NCBI GenBank assembly: GCA_002423545.1
Contig: DIWP01000019.1
Span: 110,202 to 160,245 of the forward strand
DNA from: Thermoleophilia bacterium UBA6103
Lineage (GTDB): Bacteria; Actinomycetota; Thermoleophilia; UBA2241
DNA length: 50,044 nt
Direction of reading: 5' to 3'
This document shows, piece after piece, positions 32,841 to 39,791 of the stretch. The translations under genes and the position numbers were made by a program. Under the pieces are notes generated by a model. That model did no database searches. It saw nothing but the letters and a program-made list of their open reading frames with translations, and was not told the origin of the DNA. Each line of letters begins with the position of its first letter. The first letter of the stretch is position 1.

Positions 32841-33329
32841 TCAGACGGCCGACCGCAGCACGGCCTTCACGTCCCGGGTCCGCACCTGACCGAAGTAGTC
32901 GGCGGTGACGCTCACCAGGACCTCCTCGCCGGCGGCCGCCGTCGCCGGGAGGCGCCGCGAGACGCCGGCCCGCCCGCCCCAGTCGGTGGTGACCCGGTCG
33001 AGCTCGGCAGTGCCGGCGATGCGCCAGCGCACGGTCACCTCCACCCCCGGCATGGCGGCGCCGTCGGCGGCGAACGCCGTGCAGGTCACGCGCAGCCACT
33101 GACCGGGGCGTGGTCGCGGATGGGAGAGCTCGACGACGATGCCGGAGAGCTGACACGAGCTCCCTTCCCCACCTCAACCGCCACGCAGCCCCACCACGTC
33201 GACGTAGCGCCCGCGGGAGATCAGGACAGTCGCGGAGACGATCACCGACAGAGCCACGAGGGCCAGGAACACCGCTGCGACGGTCCGCTTGCAGCCGTCG
33301 CGCCGCCACATCCGCTCGCGCATCGTCAT
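32841..33329 (-). pseudogene. Membrane-anchored beta-domain protein interrupted by in-frame TGA
   Basis: One reading frame encodes an N-terminal anchor (33329-33177: MTMRERM..., then a hydrophobic stretch AAVFLALVALSVIVSATVLI) and, after TGA at 33176-33174, a beta-sandwich-like extracellular domain that ends at 32841 (VELSHPRPRPGQWLRVTC, VEVTVRWRIAG, VLVSVTADYFGQVRT). The start ATG at 33329 follows GGAGG with 5 nt spacing. No ATG, GTG or TTG follows the TGA until GTG at 33089, which would cut into the domain's first strand. A well placed SD-like GGGAAGGGAG and GTG at about 33158 is in another frame. A nonsense mutation or a sequencing error best explains it; two separate small genes are less likely. 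Confidence 0.55.
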
Positions 33330-33560
33330 GAGGACCTCCGCCGGTGGACTGCGCTCACGAAGGTAGCCGTGGAGCGTCATCGGGACAACGCAAGTCCGTT
33401 ATCGATCGGACCGCGATCACGCGGCGGGACCGTCCGGGTGTCGTGAAGCACCCTCCGGGTGTCACCGGCAGGCGTACGACGGATGCGGCTCACCGGAGCC
33501 GGATGAAGACAGTCCGGTCCTGGGCCGAAGACGCCGGGCCTGGAGCCGGGAAGCCCTGTC

Positions 33561-33579
33561 CCGGGCTGAGGAAGCCCGG
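33561..33579 (-). terminator. Terminator hairpin after NlpC/P60 gene
   Basis: 7-bp stem CCGGGCT/AGCCCGG with a 5-nt loop, 19 nt past the stop at 33599 on the minus strand; an alternative GCCCGG-CC-CCGGGC hairpin overlaps at 33574-33587. No T-run. The rest of the 33330-33598 spacer shows a CCGGGTGTC direct repeat and nothing coding. Confidence 0.5.
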
Positions 33580-33598
33580 CCCCGGGCCGCGCAGTCCG

Positions 33599-34693
33599 CT
33601 ACATCCGGACGGCGTACGCCCAGCCCATGAGGCTGGTGAAGCTGACCACGGCGCCGGTATGCGGTGCATGGATCACCTGGCCGCCGCCGGCGTACATGCC
33701 GACGTGGTACGAGACAGGGTAGCCCTTGAAGACCAGATCGCCGGGAACGAGGGCGTTCATGGCCACCGGCTTGCCCATGTTCTGCTGGTATCCGGAGTAG
33801 TGCGGCAAGGTGATGCCGATCTTGCCGTAGCACCACATGACGAGTCCCGAGCAGTCGAAGCCGACATTGGGGTCGGCAGCGGCGTAGACGTACGGCACGC
33901 CGAGGTACTGCTTGGCGATCTCGATGACCTCCGGGTGCCCCGGCCCGGCGTTGGCGACCGGGATGCGCGGATTGCGCCAGCCGGAGGCCGCCGCAGCGGC
34001 CGCGGCAGCAGCCGCGGCACGTCGGGCCGCCTCACGCTCCTCGCGCTCGATGCGGGCGATCTCTTTCTCGACGCCGCGCAGCAGGTCCTCGCGGGCCGCG
34101 ATCTGCGTCTCGATGCCCTCGCGCCGCTGCTCGACGTCGATGACCAGGTCCTTGGCCTCGCGCCGCTCCTTGACGAGCCGCTTGCGCTTCTCGATGACCC
34201 GCGTCTCGTACCGTTCGATCTTGTCGACGATGGCGGAGTCCTGCTCGCCGATCTCCTGGATCACCTTGATCTGCGTGGCGAGATCGTCGAAGTCCTCGGA
34301 GCGGAACACAACGTCGAGGAAGTCGACCGGACGCTGCTTGTACATGCCGACGACGCGGTCCTCGAGGGTCTGCCGGGACTGCGCCAGCTCGTAGCGGGCG
34401 ACCTTGAGCTGCCGGGTGGTCTTGCGGACGCGGTCCTCGGCGTCGGCGAGCTTGATGCGGGCCAGGTTGTAGTCCTCGACGGCCCGGCCCAGCGTGGCGT
34501 CGAGCGCCTCCAGCTGACGGCGGATCTTCTGTGCCTTGGCCTTGGCCTTGGCCTTCTGCTGCGCCAGCGGCACGGCTGCCGCCTCCTCGGCGAGCACGCT
34601 GATGCCGAGCGGCACGACAGCGCCGCCGATCAGCACGATCGCGACCAGCGCTCTGATGATGCTCACAGGGGTACTCAGACGAGTCCTGTCCAT
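33599..34693 (-). CDS. Secreted coiled-coil NlpC/P60 peptidoglycan endopeptidase
   Basis: A 364-residue exported peptidoglycan hydrolase. The signal segment is about residues 12-36, followed by a Lys/Ala-rich stretch and a coiled coil (about 45-230) of the CwlO/RipA type with VVGMYKQRPVDFLDVVFRSEDFDDL. A poly-Ala linker leads to an NlpC/P60 domain (about 255-364) with the catalytic Cys in FDCSGLVMWCYG and the catalytic His in YHVGMYAGG, then HAPHTG. Such enzymes cut the stem peptide during cell separation; the coiled coil normally keeps them inactive until bound by FtsX-type partners. No good SD precedes ATG at 34693. The leader contains two perfect hairpins. Confidence 0.93.
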   Translation of the reverse strand: MDRTRLSTPVSIIRALVAIVLIGGAVVPLGISVLAEEAAAVPLAQQKAKAKAKAQKIRRQLEALDATLGRAVEDYNLARIKLADAEDRVRKTTRQLKVARYELAQSRQTLEDRVVGMYKQRPVDFLDVVFRSEDFDDLATQIKVIQEIGEQDSAIVDKIERYETRVIEKRKRLVKERREAKDLVIDVEQRREGIETQIAAREDLLRGVEKEIARIEREEREAARRAAAAAAAAAAASGWRNPRIPVANAGPGHPEVIEIAKQYLGVPYVYAAADPNVGFDCSGLVMWCYGKIGITLPHYSGYQQNMGKPVAMNALVPGDLVFKGYPVSYHVGMYAGGGQVIHAPHTGAVVSFTSLMGWAYAVRM

Positions 34694-34860
34694 GTCGCGC
34701 AGACGAAGCTCCAGTGGTCGAGACGAGGCCGTAAGCCCGGATGACCGGGCCGTCTGCCTTTCTTCGTCCCTATCGGCATTCCTGCCGACCGATTGACCGA
34801 TAGACACGCCCCACCGCGCCGATACGCGCGGACAAGACCCTTCCGGGGGACGCATTCTGA
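34694..34860 (-). promoter_or_regulatory. Structured 5' leader of NlpC/P60 gene
   Basis: Between the tRNA-Leu terminator and the NlpC/P60 start the minus strand holds two perfect hairpins: TCGGCA-GGAA-TGCCGA (34788-34773), whose GGAA is a GNRA tetraloop, and GCCCGG-TCAT-CCGGGC (34750-34735). The linker reads TAGGGACGAAGAAAGGCAGA. A GNRA hairpin followed by GGGACG and a second hairpin recalls GEMM-type c-di-GMP-I aptamers, but their conserved AGGGCAAACC and CGCAAAGCC stretches are not present. I call it only a candidate structured RNA. Confidence 0.4.
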
Positions 34861-34873
34861 CCGCTAAGCAGGA

Positions 34874-34896
34874 GAAATGCAACCGGCGCCCGGTTG
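34874..34896 (-). terminator. Rho-independent terminator after tRNA-Leu
   Basis: Perfect 7-bp stem CAACCGG/CCGGTTG with a 3-nt loop GCG, followed on the minus strand by CATTTCTCC, a fair T-rich tail for this genome. It lies 19 nt past the tRNA 3' end. Confidence 0.75.
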
Positions 34897-34914
34897 ACGT
34901 TCTTGGGCCGGGGA

Positions 34915-35003
34915 TGGTGCCGAAGGAGGGACTTGAACCCTCACGCCCCTTCCGGGGCACCGGATTTTGAATCCGGCGCGTCTGCCAGTTCCGCCACTTC
35001 GGC
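34915..35003 (-). tRNA. tRNA-Leu (anticodon CAA)
   Basis: Class II tRNA on the minus strand. The acceptor stem is GCCGAAG/CTTCGGC, followed by an encoded ACCA end. The anticodon stem CCGGA/TCCGG encloses TTCAAAA, so the anticodon is CAA, reading UUG. The long variable arm has a CCCC-GGAA-GGGG stem, as expected for leucine, and the T loop reads GGTTCAAGTCC. No integrase or direct repeat suggests use as an attachment site. Confidence 0.97.
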
Positions 35004-35077
35004 GACGGCGTGCGACGCGGCGACGATGTGCTGCGCCATCGCCGCACCGCACGCGCAGGGGGTCAATGGTAAGCCGT

Positions 35078-35689
35078 TCAGCCCCCGAACGCCATCCGGT
35101 AGGCCACCGGCCACATCGAGGGGCCCCAGCCGCGCTTGATGGCGTAGGCGGTCGCCCAAATCTGCGCGCCGCCGTGGCGGATGCCGTACTTGCGATATCG
35201 GTTCCAGGAGCCGTTCCACGTGCCGGAGCAGTACTGGAACAGGCCGTAGAAGGGGCCGCAGACGAGGTCGGCCCGGCCCCCCGATTCCAGCATCATCATG
35301 CGCCTCAGCGAGGTGGCGCTGATGTGGTGCTTCGCTGCCGCGGCCTTGATCACCCGCGACCACGACCCGTCCCTGCCGGGCGTCATGGGAGGGGCGACCG
35401 CCAGCGCCAGGCGACGAGCCCGGCGACGCAGCGTGGTGATGCGGCGCTTGACCTGGTGGTAGCGACGGGCGAGCTGTCTGAAGACGACCTGGTCGGCGGC
35501 GGCGACGGCGGCTTTGATCCTGACGCGCAGCTCGGCGAGCTCGGCTCTGGCGGCGGCAAGATCCTGGCGGGCAGCCTTCAGACGCGCCTTGGCGCCGGCC
35601 GCCTGCGCCTCATCGGAGGCGGCCAGGAACGGGACGGCGGCAGCGAAGAGGAGGGTGATGACGATGGCACTCAGTCGGCATGCTCTCAC
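35078..35689 (-). CDS. Secreted transglycosylase-like protein
   Basis: A 203-residue exported lysozyme-fold protein. The signal peptide is residues 1-30 (IVITLLFAAAVPFLAAS). A short coiled coil follows (31-95: KARLKAARQDLAAARAELAELRVRIKAA). The C-terminal domain (about 108-203) matches that of the protein at 28090, with the catalytic Glu in MMMLESGGR, FYGLFQYCSGTWNGSWNRYR and a closing AFGG. GTG at 35689 follows GGAAGG with 5 nt spacing. It lies 74 bp upstream of tRNA-Leu on the same strand. A role in cell-wall turnover or resuscitation is likely; the exact bond cut is not known. Confidence 0.85.
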   Translation of the reverse strand: MRACRLSAIVITLLFAAAVPFLAASDEAQAAGAKARLKAARQDLAAARAELAELRVRIKAAVAAADQVVFRQLARRYHQVKRRITTLRRRARRLALAVAPPMTPGRDGSWSRVIKAAAAKHHISATSLRRMMMLESGGRADLVCGPFYGLFQYCSGTWNGSWNRYRKYGIRHGGAQIWATAYAIKRGWGPSMWPVAYRMAFGG

Positions 35690-35961
35690 GGTACCCTTCC
35701 GACGGCGCTTCGCCCGGCGTCAGCGGGAGGCTCCCTGTGACGGCAGGCCTGACCGCGATCCCCCAGCCCTGCCCCACGGCAAGCCGGACGGGAGGTTCGG
35801 CATGCAGGGGAAGGAGCGGCGGATCGCCAGCGGGGTGTCCTTAAGGCCGGCATTCATAGCACGCCAGAATGCGCGACGCAAGCCATTCCGCCTGCGTGCA
35901 GCGCCGGCGCTCACGCCGGTCAGCGTCACGTACCGGCCACGCGGCCGTCTTCCCGCGGCCG
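35690..35961. other. 272-bp divergent spacer between transglycosylase and YbhN-like genes
   Basis: An inverted repeat GCATTC-N11-GAATGC lies at 35850-35872 near the middle and could be an operator shared by both genes. On the minus strand TGCTATGAAT overlaps it and could be an extended -10. The c-di-AMP riboswitch signature (GACAGCTNACCTCG) often found before such hydrolases was looked for and not seen. Confidence 0.35.
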
Positions 35962-37047
35962 GTGGAGCCGTCAGCGCCGACACCGCCAAGACACGTAAGA
36001 TACGCCGAGCGGCCGCGCGGCCGCCGCGCCCGTCCCGGAGGCGACACCGCGGAGCGAGCCATCAAGAAGGTCATCGCCAATCTCATCATCTTCGGCGTCA
36101 TCGCCGTCGGACTCTACTTCCTCCTCCCGCGCCTGATCGGGACCAGAGACGCCTTCAGCCTGATCACCAAGGCCAACTACTGGTGGCTCGGGGCGGCACT
36201 CCTCATGGAGGTGGTGTCCTTCATGGGGTACGCGTTCCTCACACGGTTCGTCTTCCGGGTCCTGGGGGCCGAGCTGGGTCTCGGCCTGGTGGCACGGATC
36301 AACCTCTCGGGCTTCGCCGCCAGCCGGCTGTTCTCCATCGGCGGCATCGGCGGCTTCGTGGTCACCTACCAGGCGCTCGCCAAGCGGGGCGTCTCGCGCA
36401 GCATCGCCGTCGTGGCCGTCGCGACGCAGCAGTTCTTCATCTACATCGTCCTCTGGCTGATCTTCTTTGCCTCGCTCGCGTATCTGGTGGCCAAGGGCCG
36501 CAGCTCCGGCGGCTCGACGGTCGTGGCCATAGTGATCATCGGGATGATCCTCGGCGGGCTGATCTACCTGATCTACCTGTACAACCACCCGACCCAGCTT
36601 CGCCTGCGGGCACGGCAGTTCGCGCGCATCTGGAACCGCCTGTTTCGTCGCGAGGTGCTCAACGAGAGCGGGATCGACGAGTGGGTCGACCACATCCGGA
36701 CCGGCATCCGCCCCATGACCGCCCGCCGCGGCACGGCCCGCACGGCCGGCCTCTACGCCGTCGTCTGGTGGGTCTTCGACATCCTCTGCCTGTACCTCAC
36801 CTTCCAGGCGTTCGGCTACACGATACCGGTCGGCCAGCTCCTGATCGCCTTCTCGATCGCCTACACCGTCGGCATGTTCGCTCCCACGCCGGGAGGCCTG
36901 GGTGCCGTGGAGGCGCTCCTTCTGGCCACCTTCGCCGGCTTCGGCGTGCCCTCGGCGGTGGCCGTCGCCAGCGTGCTCGTCTACCGGCTGTTCAACTACT
37001 GGCTGCCGTTCCCGATCGGGCTGGCGACGTACTTCACCATCCGCTGA
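35962..37047 (+). CDS. YbhN/UPF0104-like lysylphosphatidylglycerol-synthase-type membrane protein
   Basis: Integral membrane protein of the YbhN/UPF0104 (AglD/MprF N-terminal-like) family, about 361 residues from the GTG used here. About eight helices run from ANLIIFGVIAVGLYFLL to the C terminus. Family marks are NLSGFAASRLFSIGGIGGFVVTYQAL and the late MFAPTPGGLGAVEALL. Some relatives flip or modify lipids; the function here is unknown. The start is unclear: ATG at 35869 and GTG at 35962 have no good SD and add an Arg/Pro-rich N terminus. The family's usual start falls at about 36061, where GGAG lies 6 nt before an in-frame ATC, a rare but known start codon. Confidence 0.82.
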   Translation: MEPSAPTPPRHVRYAERPRGRRARPGGDTAERAIKKVIANLIIFGVIAVGLYFLLPRLIGTRDAFSLITKANYWWLGAALLMEVVSFMGYAFLTRFVFRVLGAELGLGLVARINLSGFAASRLFSIGGIGGFVVTYQALAKRGVSRSIAVVAVATQQFFIYIVLWLIFFASLAYLVAKGRSSGGSTVVAIVIIGMILGGLIYLIYLYNHPTQLRLRARQFARIWNRLFRREVLNESGIDEWVDHIRTGIRPMTARRGTARTAGLYAVVWWVFDILCLYLTFQAFGYTIPVGQLLIAFSIAYTVGMFAPTPGGLGAVEALLLATFAGFGVPSAVAVASVLVYRLFNYWLPFPIGLATYFTIR

Positions 37048-37163
37048 CCGGCGACGCCGCAGCGCTGTCCTGATGAGGAACACCGCGCGCTCGCGAGCGA
37101 CGCAGGACACGCGGTGTGGACTGAAGGATCACCCGGCCGCTCGGCGCCGTGGACGCTCGACGG
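37048..37163. terminator. Intergenic region with competing hairpins between convergent genes
   Basis: Two mutually exclusive 7-bp pairings are visible: TGTCCTG (37066-37072) with CAGGACA (37103-37109), and CACCGCG (37081-37087) with CGCGGTG (37110-37116). CGCTCGCGAGCG between them is itself self-complementary. It probably ends both the YbhN-like and the hisI transcripts. Confidence 0.45.
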
Positions 37164-37517
37164 TCAGCCGGCGCTCCACGAGGCGCCGTCGTTGGCCTCG
37201 TCGTCGAAGCAGGTAGCGGCTCCGGTGTGACAGACGGGACCGGCCGGCTGCACGCGCAGCAGGACGGTGTCGGCGTCGCAGTCGAGGTGGATCGAGCGCA
37301 CCTCGAGGATGTTGCCGCTGGTGGCCCCCTTGCGCCACAGCTCACGCCGGCTGCGGCTCCAGAAGTGCGCCTGACCGGTACTGACGGTGCGTGACAGCGC
37401 CTCGGCGTCGGCCCAGGCGACCATGAGCACACGACCGTCGGCCACGTGCTGGACGACGCACGGTACGAGCCCGCGATCGTCGTAGCGCACGCGGGCGAGC
37501 AGATCGGCGGCGTCCAT
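37164..37517 (-). CDS. hisI: Phosphoribosyl-AMP cyclohydrolase
   Basis: Catalyses the third step of histidine biosynthesis, opening the adenine ring of phosphoribosyl-AMP to give ProFAR. 117 residues, single-domain (no HisE fusion). Hallmarks are VLMVAWADAEAL, HFWSRSRRELWRKGATSGN, the metal-binding DCDADTVLL and the zinc Cys segment GPVCHTGAATCF. It follows deoC by 22 bp on the same strand. No other his gene is in the window, so the pathway is dispersed or elsewhere. Confidence 0.96.
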   Translation of the reverse strand: MDAADLLARVRYDDRGLVPCVVQHVADGRVLMVAWADAEALSRTVSTGQAHFWSRSRRELWRKGATSGNILEVRSIHLDCDADTVLLRVQPAGPVCHTGAATCFDDEANDGASWSAG

Positions 37518-37539
37518 CAGCGCGTACCCACCGGGCGCT

Positions 37540-38244
37540 TCACCGCACCGCCGCGTCGTCGCCGAGGAAGTCGCGCATGATCTCGACGCCGGCGCTGGTG
37601 CCGAGCCGTGAGGCGCCGGCGTTGAGCATGAGGGCGGCGTCCTTGTACGAGCGGATGCCGCCCGAGGCCTTGACGCCGACGTGCTCTCCGAGCGCGTCGC
37701 GCAGCAACTCCACGTCCTGGGCGGTCGCCCCCTTAGGGCCCATCCCGGTGGAGGTCTTGACGTAGTCGGCGCCGGCCAGCTCGGCGACCCGGCAGGCGAG
37801 ACGCTTGAGCTTGTTGTTCAGATAGCAGGTCTCGATGATGACCTTGACGATCACGGCGCCTTTGCCGGAGTTCACCGTGCGCATGCGCACGGCGTTGATG
37901 ACGCCGCGCAGCTCGTCGCGTACCTCGAGCACCTGCCCGGAGAGCAGCGCCGTGACGTTCATGACCACGTCGATCTCATCGGCGCCCAGCGCCACCGCTT
38001 CCTCGGCGGCCGCGATCTTGGTGCGGGTGGTGTCGGCGCCGAGCGGGAACGAGATGACCGTACAGACCCTGACGTCGCTGTCTCGCAGCACCTCGGCGGC
38101 CGCTTTTACCCAGCACGGCAGCACGCAGACGGTCGCGAAATGGAAGTGCGCCGCCTCTGAGCACAGAGCCTCGACGGCAGGCCACGGCGCGTCGGCGCGC
38201 AGCAACGTATGGTCGATGGTCTTTGCGAGCTCTTCGACGTGCAT
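37540..38244 (-). CDS. deoC: Deoxyribose-phosphate aldolase
   Basis: Splits 2-deoxyribose-5-phosphate into glyceraldehyde-3-phosphate and acetaldehyde in deoxynucleoside catabolism. 234 residues, TIM barrel. The Schiff-base Lys lies in ADYVKTSTGMGPKGAT, the second active-site Lys in VGVKASGGIRSYKDA, and catalytic Asp candidates in GADEIDVVMN. ATG at 38244 (MHVEELAKTIDHTLL) is preferred over an in-frame start at 38274. An extended -10 promoter lies about 65 bp upstream. Cytidine deaminase, another salvage enzyme, is two genes upstream past era. Confidence 0.96.
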   Translation of the reverse strand: MHVEELAKTIDHTLLRADAPWPAVEALCSEAAHFHFATVCVLPCWVKAAAEVLRDSDVRVCTVISFPLGADTTRTKIAAAEEAVALGADEIDVVMNVTALLSGQVLEVRDELRGVINAVRMRTVNSGKGAVIVKVIIETCYLNNKLKRLACRVAELAGADYVKTSTGMGPKGATAQDVELLRDALGEHVGVKASGGIRSYKDAALMLNAGASRLGTSAGVEIMRDFLGDDAAVR

Positions 38245-38306
38245 GAGAGATCCAGCCCGGGCGACACGAGCCACGCCGGCGGCGTGCTCCTCCTACCCCC
38301 CCGGTC

Positions 38307-38315
38307 ACTATAGCA
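38307..38315 (-). promoter_or_regulatory. Extended -10 promoter of deoC-hisI
   Basis: Minus strand TGC-TATAGT, an extended -10 (TGN-TATAGT) close to consensus. No -35 is recognisable 17 nt upstream, as is usual for extended -10 promoters. It lies between the era terminator hairpin and deoC. Confidence 0.6.
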
Positions 38316-38323
38316 CAGGCACC

Positions 38324-38348
38324 CTCCGGCCGAGCGGCTGCCCCGGAG
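38324..38348 (-). terminator. Possible terminator after era
   Basis: Inverted repeat CTCCGG/CCGGAG with a 13-nt loop, about 10 nt past the era stop on the minus strand and just before the deoC promoter. No T-run; stem only 6 bp. Confidence 0.4.
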
Positions 38349-38357
38349 TCGTCCCGA

Positions 38358-39260
38358 TCACACGTGCCGCTCGACGAAGCTCTGGTCGCGGCGCCACTTG
38401 CGCCGCACCTTGACGCGCAGAGAAAGAAAGACCTGGACGCCGACGACCGCCTCGATCTCGCGGCGGGCGGCGCTGCCGATGCTCTTGACGAGGGAGCCGC
38501 CCTTGCCGATGACGATGGCCTTCTGCGACTCGGTCTCCACCACGATGGTCGCGGCGATCTCCATCAGCGGCCTGTCCTCACGTTCCACGATCTCCTCGAC
38601 CTTGACCGCCACCGCGTGCGGTACCTCCTCACGGGTGCGGCGCAGGGTCTGCTCGCGGATCAGCTCGGCGATCAGCGCCTCGAGCGGCTGATCGCTGGCG
38701 ATGTCGTCGGGGAAGTACCTGGGGCCTTCGGGCAGGCGGGTCACAAGATCGTCGAGGAGCGGGTCCATGTTGAGCCCGAGCTTGGCGCTGACCGCGTGCA
38801 CCGGGGCGGCGCCGGCCAGATCCTCGACCTCGGCCTGGACCGTCTGCAGGCGTCGTTCGCCGAGCAGGTCGCACTTGTTGAGGGCGACCACCGCCGGCGC
38901 GGCGCCGGCGGCGGCCGCGGTCAGGACGTAGTGATCGCCGCCGCCGATCCTCGCCGCCGCATCGAGCACGACAAGCGAGGCGTCGACCTCGGCCAGCGCC
39001 TCCTCGACCGCCTTCTGCATACGCCGCGTGAGCTCGTCGAACGGACGCTGGAAGCCGGGCAGGTCGAGCAGGACGATCTGACAGCCGGGCAGGTTCACCA
39101 CGCCGGCGATGCGGCGGCGCGTGGTCTGGGGGCGGTCGCTGACGATGCTGACCTTGCGGCCGACCAGGCGATTGACGAGCGTCGACTTACCGACGTTGGG
39201 CCGCCCCAGGACGGCGACAAAGCCGGACCGGAAGCCGGCCTGCGGCGTCGTGTCGGTCAT
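38358..39260 (-). CDS. era: GTPase Era
   Basis: Ras-like GTPase with a KH domain that binds the 3' end of 16S rRNA and assists 30S assembly, 300 residues. G1 is GRPNVGKST, G2 region DRPQTTRRRI, G4 NKCD and G5 VSAKLG. G3 reads DLPGF where Era normally has DTPG. The C-terminal KH domain is at about 225-295 with IGKGGSLVKSIGSAARREIE. ATG at 39260 overlaps the cdd stop (ATGA), so translation is coupled. The order ybeY - dgkA - cdd - era is a widely conserved arrangement and supports the call. Confidence 0.97.
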   Translation of the reverse strand: MTDTTPQAGFRSGFVAVLGRPNVGKSTLVNRLVGRKVSIVSDRPQTTRRRIAGVVNLPGCQIVLLDLPGFQRPFDELTRRMQKAVEEALAEVDASLVVLDAAARIGGGDHYVLTAAAAGAAPAVVALNKCDLLGERRLQTVQAEVEDLAGAAPVHAVSAKLGLNMDPLLDDLVTRLPEGPRYFPDDIASDQPLEALIAELIREQTLRRTREEVPHAVAVKVEEIVEREDRPLMEIAATIVVETESQKAIVIGKGGSLVKSIGSAARREIEAVVGVQVFLSLRVKVRRKWRRDQSFVERHV

Positions 39261-39790
39261 GACGCGTCCTCGAGTCCGCCGGTCGCGCCGGTGCTCTCGA
39301 CCGCGGCCGCGCCCGGGGGCGAGGGAGCAGCCGCAGGCGGGCACGGGGCCGCGGGACCCGGGGCGGCCGGTCTCCTGCCATCGGCGGCCCCGGAAGCATG
39401 CGCAAAGGGCGCCGTGAGCAGGGCGTCGAGCGGCAGCGCCACGATGCGCCCCTCGACCCGCGCCACGATAGTGGGTGTGCCAAGCTCGGCCAGCGCCTGG
39501 AGACAGGCGCCACAGGGTAGCAGATCGACGCCGTCGGCCGCCGCTACGGCGACCGTGATCACCTGCCGCTCCCCGGCGGTGACCAGAGCGCCCAGAGCCA
39601 CACGTTCGGCACACTGACCGACGGGATACGACGCGTTCTCGACATTGACACCCTCGTAGACGGCGCCGGACCCACCGACGAGCACGGCGCCGACCGCAAA
39701 GCCGGAATACGGGGCGTACGCGTGATGTGCCACGCGCAGGGCCCGATCGAGCAGGCGCCTCTCCTCGGGACTGGGCGGCCGGGCGCCCAT
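39257..39790 (-). CDS. cdd: Cytidine deaminase with Pro/Ala-rich C-terminal tail
   Basis: Zinc enzyme of pyrimidine salvage that converts cytidine and deoxycytidine to uridine forms, 177 residues. The catalytic core is complete in the first 130 residues: YAPYSGFAVGAVLV, NVENASYPVGQCAERVA (zinc Cys and catalytic Glu in CAE) and PCGACLQALAE (zinc CxxC). The last 45 residues are an Ala/Pro/Gly-rich, probably disordered tail not found in typical members. ATG at 39790 lies 1 nt past the upstream stop. The stop overlaps the era start by 4 nt. Confidence 0.95.
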   Translation of the reverse strand: MGARPPSPEERRLLDRALRVAHHAYAPYSGFAVGAVLVGGSGAVYEGVNVENASYPVGQCAERVALGALVTAGERQVITVAVAAADGVDLLPCGACLQALAELGTPTIVARVEGRIVALPLDALLTAPFAHASGAADGRRPAAPGPAAPCPPAAAPSPPGAAAVESTGATGGLEDAS

Positions 39791-39791
39791 C

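Noticed and set aside
33174..33176. Selenocysteine at the in-frame TGA
   Set aside because: The flanking residues are Gly-rich with no redox motif, and I see no SECIS-like hairpin right after the codon.
33381..33598. CCGGGTGTC direct repeat as a mobile-element footprint
   Set aside because: Only two 9-bp copies in GC-rich noncoding DNA with no associated gene; chance is likely.
34694..34860. c-di-GMP-I or c-di-AMP (ydaO) riboswitch call
   Set aside because: The conserved core stretches of both classes are absent; only the general hairpin layout is similar.
34915..35003. tRNA-Leu as an integration site of a mobile element
   Set aside because: No integrase, no phage-like gene and no repeated tRNA 3' end is visible within the window.
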